Assembly: GCA_016858145.1 (NCBI GenBank)
Contig: JAEHOE010000019.1
Coordinates: forward strand, 1,054,001 to 1,118,000
DNA from: Edaphochlamys debaryana
Lineage: Eukaryota > Chlorophyta > Chlorophyceae > Chlamydomonadales
Length of the DNA stretch: 64,000 nt
Direction: 5' to 3'
The notes under the pieces were generated by a model. It saw only the letters and a list, made by a program, of their open reading frames with translations, was not told the DNA's origin and did no database searches. The position numbers and the translations under genes were made by a program. This document shows positions 46,115-55,817 of this stretch, in pieces (within the stretch, counting starts at the first letter, position 1; every line of letters begins with the position of its first letter).

Positions 46115-47828
46115 CGGTACGGTGGGTAGGTGGGTGGGTGGCCGTCAACCGCTCTTCCACTGCGGGCGGGGATATGGTTTCCGGGGCATGGGGTCAAGGT
46201 GGCAGAGGTTATGGAGTGCTCAGGGTCCTTAGCTGCTAGCCCCTGGCTGCTGAGGGGGATTGCATGCATGAACCAGGGTGTGGCTAGAGATGCTAGCATG
46301 CATCAAGGCAGGCAATTGATGGGCATAACCTTGCATAACAGCTACGCGTACTATCATGTAGGGGCACCGGTTGATACCGAAGATATGTAAACACTGACAT
46401 GCCGAGCAGGGCGTCCTAATGTTTCCTTGCCGAACGGGTCTCCCTGCTCTTGCCCTTTCACTGGGTCCACCCTTTTGTTATGCAAGTTGGCGAGCCGAAT
46501 CTAAGCGCACACTGTACATTTGGGGGTGGCTGCAACTTGTTGCCTGCTTTGGGGGGCTTCTGTGGTACTGGCCCTGCGTAAGCCCGCAAGGCTTGGCCCT
46601 GGTAAAGCTCGATGGGTGCTGGGGGGGTAGGCTGCGCTGTATGTGACTGATGTGAGGCTACCATCTCATTCAGATGTGCGCTGATACGGTAGTGTGTGTG
46701 TATGTAAATCGCTAACGCTGCTTGGCAAGAAGCTGCGGTACCGGTACTGGGCGAGCCGTCGGACCACCCTTTCCTGCCAGTCTCTGGTAGATTGGCTGTG
46801 CAGGAGCCCCCAGGCGTCCTGGCCTTGGTTGATGATTGACTGAAGACACGGCGGTAGAGTAATGAGGGGGGTTCTACGGGCCCGGCCCTAGCAACGTCAC
46901 GTGACGACCGAAAGTTAGTCATGTAGCGTGGGTCGCTCAACCGCTCCCCCTCTGGAGGTGGTTCCTGCTGGAACCATCGCACCCTAGCCGTTTGGGGGTG
47001 CGTAGGGACGCGCTCTTGCTGATACAGGAAGAGATATCGGCACGTTTGCGCTGCCAGGCGTGTAAGCTCTGCGACTCTCAGTATGAACCGCGGACCCTCA
47101 ATTCTTGGACGTCGAAGGGAGGAACAGCGTGGCTAGCAGGAAAGGCGGGGCAGTGCCACAGCGTGCCTACCGGCAAGGCGGGGGCAATGCGTCCCTTGAG
47201 GTTGCACAGAAGGGGCACCAGGCGCACCACCAGGGGCCGCACCGTCTGGCGCGCCCAGCGCCGTAGCCACTGCCTGAGTGCCTGTGGAGGGGCTCCGCCG
47301 CCCCGGCTGCTCCCCCGCTGGATGGCATGGGACTCAGCCTGACGAAGGCACGGAGGACGGAGCGGTGCTTCCCGCAGAGGGTAACGCCGCACGCGCTGCA
47401 GCCGCGCGGGCCAGCAGGGAGAGCAAGGGGGTTCCGCAGGCTAGTCCCCGGCCTGTCCGGGAGTCCACGCGCCGGAGGCACGGCCGCGGGGGCCGGCTCC
47501 GCCTTTTGGCGGGCCTCCCGTGGGCCCGCAGGGCCGAACCGTACGCAGGCGGGACGATGGCTGCAGGTGCTGAGCGGTAGAGGGCGGCAACCTCTTGCAT
47601 GCCCCCTCAACGGGCACGCTGCGAGGACTGGGCCCGCGCCCGGGCTTCCGCGAGCTCGGTTACTGGTTGGTGGATTCCGTCGGCCTTCACGCGCGTCTCA
47701 GCTGCGCCCGAGTGGGCCAGGCATTGTGCGCATAGTGCATAGGATTTGCCCCTGTACCAGCACTAGTACTGAATCACTACATCCTGATCGTAGACACGCA
47801 TAATCTTTTGACGACAGCCGGCGCGACC
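46115..47828. other. Spacer between leucine-rich copies 1 and 2
   Basis: This consists mostly of duplicated flank. The 3' flank of copy 1 runs to about 47215, with an uninterrupted junction GTGTGTATG/TAAATCG near 46705 that is an empty site for the Fanzor element. The 5' flank of copy 2 runs from about 47450. No gene is recognised. Confidence 0.6.
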
Positions 47829-50113
47829 ATGGCGCAGGGCGTCACAGCCAGGGTCACCGATAGCACCTCAGCAGTCCTATGCAACCACGAGCTGCTCGCG
47901 AGCACTACCGGGTGCAGATACGGTAACACACGCAACCTGCGCGCGGTCTGCACAGGCATACGCGACGCCTACGACCAGGGACGCGACAACTTTAGGCTTG
48001 AATATGGCCCTACGACTGCAGAGCAGCTGCTGTCCTTGTGCGCTCGCCTGGCCAAGCGCGGATTCCGGCCGAAGAGCATCAGCATTCGCCTCGACACCCT
48101 GCCGGGCGAGAACAAGGAAGCCAAAGACGAGCTTGCAGCTCAGGCACTTGTGGCTCTGGCCGGCAGCTCGGGTGTTCTGCCCACGACGGCGTTGGCTGTG
48201 ACGAGGGACGGTGCCGAACCGGGCGAACCGCCGGCGGGCGACTGGGGTTTGCCCAGCCCCGCCCTCGGCCGCGCCATCGCCGCCACCATGCCCAGCCTCA
48301 AGGACCTCGACCTGCGCGAGCTGAAGTACCGGGCATGCATTGGGGACGAGAGCTGCCAGGCCTCGAGGCGCTGCCGGCGGTATTCGGAGAGGACGGAGAG
48401 GGCACGCTGCCGGTGCTCAGCAGCCTCACGACCCTCTCCCTGCCGGAGTTTGACTCTCTGGCACCGTTTCTGCCGGCCTGCAAGAAGCTTCAAGAGCTGT
48501 GGGTGGACATCGACAGCGAGTTGGAAATGGAGGAGGAGATGGGCAGCATGTTCCAGCAGCTGGGCGAGCTGCCGTCGCTGCGGACCCTTCACGTGCATCT
48601 CAACGACGGCGTTAATCAGGCGTGGGACCTGCCGATGGAGTTCCTCACGTGCCTCACCAACCTCACCGAGCTGAACTTCCCAACCCTTTGGAACCAGCAG
48701 AAGTTCCACGCCTCGGACCTCGCCGGCCTCACCGGCCTCGCCAACCTGAACTTCAACATTGCGCCGGTCAGCGTCGACGCACTGTGCGGTCTCAGCGCCC
48801 TCACCTTCGTCACAATGGGCACTCTGTTCATGCCCCGTGACGGCGGCAGTGACGAGGACGCGGGGGGTGCCAGCAACGCTCCTAGCCGCCGCTGGGCTCT
48901 GCCGCCGGGCCTCCAGGACTTGAGTGTCAGCAAGCTCCCCAAGCACCGCCTGCTGACGGCTCTGCAGCCGGGGCCCGCCTTCCGAGAGCTCCTCATAACT
49001 GAAGATGGCGGCGTGCCAGCACTGGGTCTGGACAAGGAGGACGTGGACGGAGAGGGCCACCTGCTGCCTTCGGCAGGTACTTGGCCGATCCTCTGCCTAG
49101 CGGTTTGGGCGGGGGCATGGTCATGATTGGTTATGTGTTTCTGTGGTTCCGTACAAGGCAACCTTAGTCATGCCGGTACATGAGTTGAGTTGCCCACCAC
49201 CTACTTTGCCTGGACGTGACCCTGAACCCATGACCGTCTTTTTTCCTCGCCTTTGCCCTCGCCTACACAGAAGCCTCTTTGATCGAGGCTGCGCGCTTCC
49301 TGGGGCGCTGGCTCACGGACGAGTCACTCCAGGTGCAGTTCTGGCGCGGCGGCACAGGGCCTTACCGCCTGGGCGGCTGCGTGGCGGGGCCCGGGCAGCC
49401 GCCCAGCCACTCGCGCTTGCTGGCGGCGGCTGCGGAGGCCAAGCCGGGGCTGAGCCACCTGCAGCTTGAGGGCATTGCCCTGAGCGCGGAGGACGTGGAG
49501 ACGATTGCCGCCCGCTTCACCTCGCTCAAGGTGGGCAGACGGGGGCAGGGGCATCGAGGGCACGGAGCGGCATCGTGTTAGTAGGGCTGCACCCCCGTCA
49601 CGTTGGCTGCACCTGCTGCCTGCGACCCTGATGATGCGGCATGCCATGCCATTCCCCGTCTCTAACGCCTGCTGTCTCCTCCTTCCCGGCCCCCTGCCTG
49701 CCTGCCCGCAGGAGCTGCACCTGCTGTGGCCCACCACGCTGCCGCCCGCCGCCCTGCCGCTGCTCGCGCGTATGCCCCAGCTCCAGCGCCTGGCGCTCAG
49801 CGTGTTCGGCCTCTGCCACGGGACTGCGCACCCCGGCGAGGCTGCGGAGGGGCAGGGCGACCAGCTGTCGGCGAGCGAGGAGCGCATCGGCGAGGCCCTG
49901 GGCACCCTGGCCCGCCTGTACTCCGAGGGGGGCTACGGCGGGTCGCTGTGCGTGCAGCACCGGGAGCGGTGCGAGGGCGCGGAGGGGCGGCTGCGGGGCC
50001 TGCTGGCGGCGGCGGGGGTGGAGCTGGGGGAGGGCCCCAGTGATTGGGCGGTTAACCGTACGCTCTTTGGGGACTTTGGGGAGGCTTTCTACGTGCACAG
50101 GGCCAAGCGGTGA
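47829..50113 (+). pseudogene. Leucine-rich repeat-like protein, copy 2 (frameshifted)
   Basis: Homologous to copies 1 and 3 with the same exon pattern: 47829-49076, 49271-49530 and 49712-50113. The reading frame of exon 1 changes between about 48320 and 48365. Upstream the frame runs ...PSLKDLDLRELKY, downstream it resumes as LPGLEALPAVFGEDGEG in another frame. Between the flanking CTG and CTC codons this copy has 38 bases where copy 3 has 30, a net shift of two. No phase-compatible intron of normal size can bridge it. Exons 2 and 3 are intact and nearly identical to the other copies, so the break is recent, or a sequencing error. The C terminus is extended by two residues (KR). If real, the product stops shortly after the shift. 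Confidence 0.7.
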
Positions 50114-50531
50114 GGTAGAAAGGTGGGCGAGCGGCTGTCGAGGGGTCAAGCACGTGCAGCTCCTGAGCTGCTAGCCCCTGGCTGCTGAGAGGACTGGCTG
50201 GAGATGCAAGCATACCCCAAGCACCCCTGACCCCAAGCAACATAGGCAAATGATCGGCGGGCAACCACGTGGCATTGCCCTGCACAGCACCTGCGCAGAC
50301 CATCCTGTAGGGCGCCGATTGGCCCCGAGTGTTCATCTTATGCCATGCGGGTCTCCTCTCTCGAGGCGGCGAGCTGGCCCTTCAATTGTGCAAGGTGGTG
50401 AGCCGAATCTTTATTGGTACTGGCCCTGCGCAAGCACGCAAGGCTTGGCCCTGGTTAGCTCGATGGGGGTAGGCTGCGCTGTACCGTATGTGAGGCTACC
50501 TCTGTTGTTGTTTCACGCTGATAGTGTGTAT
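50114..50531. other. 3' flank of leucine-rich copy 2, left of the Fanzor element
   Basis: Sequence matches the 3' flanks of copies 1 and 3 up to GCTGATAGTGTGTAT, which ends at 50531. There the similarity stops abruptly at the left end of the inserted element. Confidence 0.75.
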
Positions 50532-50535
50532 TTTT

Positions 50536-50545
50536 GGGCTGAGCC
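50536..50545 (+). repeat. Left inverted repeat of the Fanzor element
   Basis: GGGCTGAGCC, four bases from the left boundary. It is the perfect reverse complement of 52470-52479. A small hairpin (CTTCG/CGAAG around GGCGG) follows at about 50560-50574. Confidence 0.75.
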
Positions 50546-50746
50546 GCCGCCGTTAGGCTCTTCGGGCGGCGAAGCCCCCCGGGATTACCCCGTGTTGGCG
50601 TGCGTGCCCAGTCTAGGGCCCAGTCTAGGCACAGAACCAGGCACTCTACCTGCTCCGCTGCTAGCCTCAAACTCTACTTTTGTTAACCGTGGCACAGCTA
50701 GTCTCTGTCCCGTTGGTCCCAGCGCTCGCGGCTAGTGCCGCCTTGC

Positions 50747-50784
50747 CTGGTCCGGGCGCTAGCCTTGCGAGGCGCCCGGACCAG
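50747..50784 (+). repeat. Perfect 13-bp stem hairpin upstream of the Fanzor frame
   Basis: CTGGTCCGGGCGC (50747-50759) and its exact reverse complement GCGCCCGGACCAG (50772-50784) flank a 12-nt loop. It would form a very stable RNA stem. Its role is unknown: it may be a structural RNA, or the footprint of a nested insertion. Confidence 0.8.
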
Positions 50785-50808
50785 TCACGATGGTCAAGCG
50801 GGATAGCG

Positions 50809-52212
50809 ATGATGGTGGGTGGTGCTGCGCGCAGCTGGTTCACGGCGGCCTCCAACCCTCTGTATGCGCCCACGGAATGGGCGTGGCGAGGATGCACACA
50901 CGACGGCGACAGCGAGGGCAGCGGCAGCGAGGGGGCCAGCGAGGGCAGCGACGGCGACAGCGAGGGTGGCAGCAGCGATGGCGGTAACAGCGAGGGCAGC
51001 AGCGTGGACAGCGGCAGCGAGGGCGGCAGCGGGGCAAGGTCCTGCCTGCTGCACCTGCATGACAGGCAGCTGAACGAGGACGAGGGAGACGGCGCTGCTG
51101 TGACGCTATCACCTCAGCCCCGCCGCCCCGTGCGTGCGGGGTCAACAGCCAGACGCAGGCAGCGCAGGGGGGGCAAGCGGCGCAAGCAGTCGAAGCATTG
51201 GCAGCCGCGAGGGGCCACAGCCAAGCGCAGGCGCCAGAGGCGCGGCTGCTATCACATGTATGTCCATGGGACATTGGCGGCAGATGGCTGGCCTCGAGCG
51301 GCTGCGAACGGGTGACCTCCGGGCTGTACCGGAGCTCCAGGACTACATTGCGCGCATCCCCACGGCAGCAACCGCCTCCTCAGCACAGTATGAGGCGCAC
51401 CTGCGCTATCTCTTCGGCCAGACGGCAGCGGCGGCGGGCGCGGGGCCGTCTGCGGCGGCAAGCCCACCAGGGCTTGGCGTCGTGGACGTGCTGTGGCACT
51501 ACCACACCTCCGCGTTCCGCCGCAAGCGCTGGGCCGCCTTCATCCAGCGCGACCGCGCGCTGCACCGCGTGGCCCAACAGCTGACGCACGGGCGGCGGCA
51601 CGAGGAGGTGGTGGTGGGCTGGGGGTCGTGGGCTTTCGGCGGGGGAAAGGGGGGCTCGCCCATCTCGACCAGGGGCGGGGGCGCCCCCACGGGGCGACTG
51701 ATTAAGCTTCTCCGCGAGCGATACGTGAAGCACGTCCTGATCATCGACGAGTACAGGACTAGCATGGTGAGACGGGCGCATCTCTGGGTTTTATTGACAT
51801 TGTCGCCACATTGCCGCCACCTTCCTTCTTCGACCCCCTCCTACATGCGCACACCCACACCGCAGACGTGCTACAACTGCGGGCACCAGGACATGGTGCT
51901 GAGGAACGGACTGGTGGGCCTGCGGATGGGCCAGCGGGCCTGGTTGGTGAAAGACTGCAACAGTTGCTTCACAACCTGGGTAGGTGGGGGTGGGTGGGTG
52001 GATTGGGGACGGTCCGTTGGGGCTTGGCGGGGTTGGTGTGCGGAGGGCTGCTTGGGTGGACTTGGCTAGACTAACCCGCACCCCTTCCCACGCCCCCTCA
52101 GAACCGCGACGTCTCCGCTGCCAACGTGATCCGCATCCTCCTCCTGCTGAAGCTGCTGGGCTTCAGCCGGCCGGCCGCGCTGGAGCGGCCGCCGGCCGTG
52201 GACCCGGGCTGA
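50809..52212 (+). pseudogene. Fanzor (eukaryotic TnpB-like RNA-guided nuclease), degenerate C-terminal half
   Basis: Well-supported coding sequence is 51119-51766, 51866-51979 and 52102-52212, all phase 0 with GT-AG introns. In order it shows an ARIPTAATASSAQYEAHLRYL helix, an Arg-rich RKRWAAFIQRDRALHRVA helix, VVVGWGSWAFG, then IIDEYRTSMTCYNCGH. The last contains the RuvC-II Glu and the first zinc-ribbon Cys pair. KDCNSC is the second Cys pair and WNRDVSAANVIRILL carries the RuvC-III Asp. This order is specific to TnpB/Fanzor. Upstream, in another frame from 50809, lie MMVGGAARSWFTAAS (where a RuvC-I Asp-Pro-Gly is expected but absent), an Asp/Ser/Gly spacer and a nuclear-localisation-like RRRQRRGGKRRKQSK. 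The two frames would join near 51255-51265, implying a frameshift. About 280 bp remain before the element end, too little for the N-terminal domains. Probably inactive. Confidence 0.8.
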
Positions 52213-52469
52213 GGGCCCAAACGAAGAGCTAGCAGTGGCGGCGGTGGAGGGGGAGCGGGTGGCGCGTAGGCAGTAGCGGATGTGAGACGGACATCTTCTC
52301 TTTCGATCTTTTGAAGCGGTGCATGTGTGCGCCCAACCCAACCGGCGAAGTCCGGCATTGCGGGGTTGCGAAGGCCCCTAACTTATGGCGGCGTGGGTTT
52401 AGTCCGTGCGCTGTGGGGCGTAGTGCTTGATTGCGCGGCCCCAGTGCTGCCCGGCCTCGCGGGGTTTGG

Positions 52470-52479
52470 GGCTCAGCCC
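52470..52479 (-). repeat. Right inverted repeat of the Fanzor element
   Basis: GGCTCAGCCC, reverse complement of 50536-50545. It lies 36 bp inside the right boundary, whereas the left copy is 4 bp from its end, so the repeats are asymmetric. Confidence 0.75.
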
Positions 52480-52485
52480 TTTTCC

Positions 52486-52504
52486 CTGTCCTGAGGAGGG
52501 ACAG
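52486..52504 (+). repeat. 3'-terminal hairpin of the Fanzor element
   Basis: CTGTCC, a TGAGGAG loop, then GGACAG. Eleven bases follow to the right boundary. A terminal hairpin about ten bases before the 3' end is the usual stop signal of rolling-circle Helitron elements. Confidence 0.65.
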
Positions 52505-52677
52505 ACACCCTTGTTGGAATGTGACCGGAGTATACGCAAATAGCTACCCGTACTGGGCTGGCCGGTCGGGGGCGCGCTGCCTGATGCAGCCAAACGTTAT
52601 CCGTATGTAAGCTCTGCGACTCTCGTGCTAGCAAGGAGGCGGGGGCAATGCGTCCCTCGAGGTTGCACAGTAGGGGC

Positions 52678-52839
52678 TATTATAGACAACGGGGCGTAGT
52701 GCCGCGGTGTTGGCGTCGCATGATGTTCGCCGACGCAGAATGCCCGTGCCTGTGAACGGGGGACCCTTCCGCCGAAAGTGGCTTCCAAGTTATAAGTCCC
52801 CCCCTAGAGTAACCCCGGGCTGCTCCGCACAGTAGGGGC
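52678..52839. mobile_element. 162-bp insertion flanked by a 12-bp direct repeat
   Basis: CACAGTAGGGGC occurs at 52666-52677 and 52828-52839. In copy 1 the corresponding flank (about 47200-47220) reads CACAGAAGGGGCACCAGG without interruption, so the 162 bp are an insertion and the 12-bp repeat a likely target-site duplication. The insert begins TATTATAGACAACGGGG, contains an internal GCGTCG/CGACGC stem, and has no obvious terminal inverted repeat or poly(A). It codes for nothing. SINE-like or other short non-autonomous element. Confidence 0.7.
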
Positions 52840-53547
52840 ACGGCCGGGCACCAGTCACATGGAGCCACACCACGCACCAGGGGCTGCACCGTCTAGCGCG
52901 CCCGGCGACGTAGCCACTGCCTCTGCAGAGCAATGTACTCGCAGGGGCCGTGCAGCGTAGACAGGGTATGGAGCTATGGAAGTGGAGGGGTTACGCAATA
53001 GGGGTCCCCGGCTGCTCCCCTGCTGGATGGCACGGCACGCAGCCTGACAGGGGCACGGATGACGGAGCGGAGGCCAAGCCGGCAGAGGGTATGCGCGGCA
53101 CACGCTGCAGCCATAGCGAGTCAGCAGGCGCCAACGGCAGAGCGTCGCGGGAGAGGGCAGGGGTCAAGGGGGTTTCGTAGGCTAGTCCCGGTCCGGGAGT
53201 CCACGCGCCGGCGGCACGGCCGCGGGGGCCGGCTCCGCCTTCTGGTGGGCCTCCCGTGGGCCCGCAGGGCCGAACCGTATGCAGGCGGACCGGTGGCTGC
53301 AGGTGCCGAGCTGTAGAAGGCCGCAACCTTCTTGCATGCTCCCTCCACGGGCACGCTGCGAGGACTGGGCCCGCGCCCGGGCTTCCGCGAGCTCGGTTAC
53401 TGGTTGGTGGATTCCGTCGGCCTTCACGCGCGTCCCAACTGGTCCCCGAGCAGGCCTGGCCTTCCTCACGTAATAGCCAGAACTGGCCTCTGCATAAACA
53501 AAATTACTACATCCTGATCCTAGACACGCACAACAGCCAGCGCGACC
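52840..53547. other. 5' flank of leucine-rich copy 3
   Basis: Matches the 5' flank of copy 2, including GGCCGCGGGGGCCGGCTCCG near 53218 and the block GGACTGGGCCCGCGCCCGGG. It should contain the promoter of copy 3; no TATA box is recognised. Confidence 0.6.
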
Positions 53548-55817
53548 ATGGCAAAGGGCGACGCTGCCGAAGTCCTCGCTAGCCCCTCATCCATTCTGTG
53601 CAACCCAGACCTGCTCGCACCAATCGTACGAGTACTGAAGGGCAGTGGATACGTTGCCGAGAATGAACGCAACCTGCGCGCGGTCTGCACAGGCATACGC
53701 GGCGCCTACGACCAGGGCATCGAGCGCCTGAGACTTGAGTACTTACCCAAAAATGCAGAGGAGCTGCTGTCTTTCTGCTCCCGCCTGGCCGGGCGCGGAT
53801 GCCGGCCGAAGAGCATCAGCATTCGCCTGAGCAGGCTACCTGCCGAGGACCTGGAGGCCAAGGACGAGCTTGCAGCTCAGGTGCTTGTGGCTCTGGCGGG
53901 TAGCTCGGGTGTCCTGCCCACGACGGCGTTGCACCTGTCGAACCGCTACGAGAGCGAGCGGGCACGGTTTGGCCCCGCCCTCGGCCGCGCAATCGCGGCC
54001 ACCATGCCAAACCTCGAGAGCCTGGACCTGAGCGATCTGGATAACTGGGACGACGAGGCGGGAGCCGGGCTCGAGGCGCTGCCGGCGCTGTTCGGCGGTG
54101 GAGAGGACGGAGAGGGCACGCTGCCGGTGCTAAGCAGCCTCACGACCCTCTCCCTGCCCGAGGTCCTCTCTCTGCCACCGTTTCTGACGGCCTGCAAACA
54201 GCTTCGAGAGCTGTGGGTGGACATCGACAGCGAGATCGAAATGGAGGAGGAGATGGGCAGCATGTTCCAGCAGCTGGGCGAGCTGCCGTCACTGCGGATC
54301 CTTCACGTGCATCTCAACGACGGGATCAACCAGACGGCGGACCTGCCGGTGCAGTACCTCACGTGCCTCACCAACCTCACCGAGCTGAACTTCCCAACCC
54401 TGTGGGACCAGCAGGAGTTCCACGCCTCGGACCTCGCCGGCCTCACCGGCCTCACCACCCTGAACTTCAACGTTGCGCCGGTCAGCGTTGAAGCGCTGTG
54501 CGGTCTCAGCGCCCTTACCTCCGTCACGATGGGCACTCTAATCACGCCCCGTGACGGCGGCAGTGACGATGACGCGGGGGGCGCCAGCCACCCCCCTAGC
54601 CGCCGCTGGGCTCTGCCGCCGGACCTCCAGGACTTGAGTGTCAGCCAGCTGCCCGAGCACCGCCTGCTGGCGGCCCTGCAGCCGGGGCCCGCCTTCCGGG
54701 AGCTCCTCATCACTGATCAAGGCGGCACGCCAGAACTGGGCCTGGACAAAGAGGACATGGACGGAGAGGGCCGCCTGCTGCCTTCGTCAGGTACTTGGCG
54801 GGTCCTGAGCGCAGCGGTTCGGCGGGGGCATGGTTAGGGTTGGCAAGTCGGGTATGCAACGCGTTGAGTACTGGGGGCTTGCTTCCGTACAACGCACCCT
54901 TAGCCGTGCCGCCGTACATGATCTAGGTTGCCGACCACCTCCCTCCCTTGCCTTTGTCCTCGCCTACACAGAGGCATCTCTGATCGAGGCTGTGCGCTTC
55001 CTGGGCCGCTGGCTCAAGGACGAGTCACTCCACGTGCAGTTCTGGCGCGGCGGCGCTGGGCCTCACCGCCTGGGCGGCTGCGTGGCGGGGCCCGGGCAGC
55101 CGCCCAGCCACTCGCGCTGGCTGGCGGCGGTTGCGGAGGCCAAGCCGGGGCTGAGCCACCTGCAGCTGGAGGGCATTGCCCTGAGCGCAGAGGACGTGGA
55201 GACGATTGCCGCCCGCTTCACCTCGCTCAAGGTGGGCAGCTGTACGGAGGGAGGGGCGTGAAGCAAGGGCAAGTAGCGGTATCGTAATGGAAAGGTTACA
55301 CACCGTCTTGTTTGCTGGACCTGCCTGCGACCCAGATGATGCGGCATGCCATGCCACTCCCCGTCCTCCCTCTAACGCCTGCTGTCTCCTCCTTGCCGGT
55401 CCCCTGCCTGCCTGCCCGCAGGAGCTGCACCTGCTGTGGCCCACCACGCTGCCGCCCGCCGCCCTGCCGCTGCTCGCGCGCATGCCCCAGCTCCAGCGCC
55501 TGGCGCTCAGCGTCTTCGGCCTCTGCCACGGGACTGCGCAGCCCGGCGAGGCTGCGGAGGGGCAGGGCGACCAGCTGTCGGCGAGCGAGGAGCGCATCGG
55601 CGAGGCCCTGGGCGCCCTGGCCCGCCTGTACTCCGAGGGGGGCTACGGCGGGTCGCTTTGCGTGCAGCACCGGGAGCGGTGCGAGGGCGTGGAGGGGCGG
55701 CTGCGGGGCCTGCTGGCGGCGGCGGGGGTGGAGCTCGGGGAGGGCCCCAGCGAATGGGCTGTGAAGCGGACGATTCTGATGGACTTTGGGGAGGCCCTCT
55801 ACGTGCACAGGGCCTAG
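53548..55817 (+). CDS. Leucine-rich repeat-like protein, copy 3
   Basis: Three exons, 53548-54790, 54972-55231 and 55422-55817, give 632 residues in one open frame. Splice phases (1, 0) and positions match copy 1. It shares LCNPDLLAPIVRVLKGSGYV at the N terminus and the leucine-rich series LTTLSLPEVLSLPPF, LTNLTELNFPTLW, LTGLTTLNFNVAPVS and LCGLSALTSVTMGTL. The intron sequences differ more than the exons, and exons 2 and 3 are nearly identical to copy 2. Differences are scattered and mostly conservative, so copies 1 and 3 are probably both functional. Family assignment beyond LRR-like is not possible from the sequence. Confidence 0.77.

Larger units (their letters stand above)
50532..52515. 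mobile_element. Fanzor-carrying element, about 1984 bp, Helentron-like ends
   Basis: Host sequence GCTGATAGTGTGTAT ends at 50531, and GGAATGTGACCG resumes at 52516. In copy 3 the same two blocks are separated by only four bases (about 56340-56370), and copy 1 is also uninterrupted. The left end starts TTTTGGGCTGAGCC. The inverted match GGCTCAGCCC sits 36 bp inside the right end and is followed by a hairpin at 52486-52504 and an 11-nt tail ending CTTGTT. Asymmetric inverted repeats, a 3' hairpin and no clear target duplication are features of Helentron/Helitron2 elements; Fanzor genes are known passengers of Helitrons. No Rep/helicase gene is present, so the copy would be non-autonomous. Boundaries are accurate to a few bases. 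Confidence 0.8.

Noticed and set aside
48328..48366. Tiny intron GTACCG...CCAG restoring the frame of leucine-rich copy 2
   Set aside because: It would be only 34-37 bp, far shorter than any other intron here, and copies 1 and 3 have no intron at this place.
50680..51315. Stand-alone gene encoding a Ser/Gly/Asp- and Arg-rich protein
   Set aside because: It lies entirely inside the Fanzor element, directly before the RuvC half, and is better read as the degraded upstream part of that protein.
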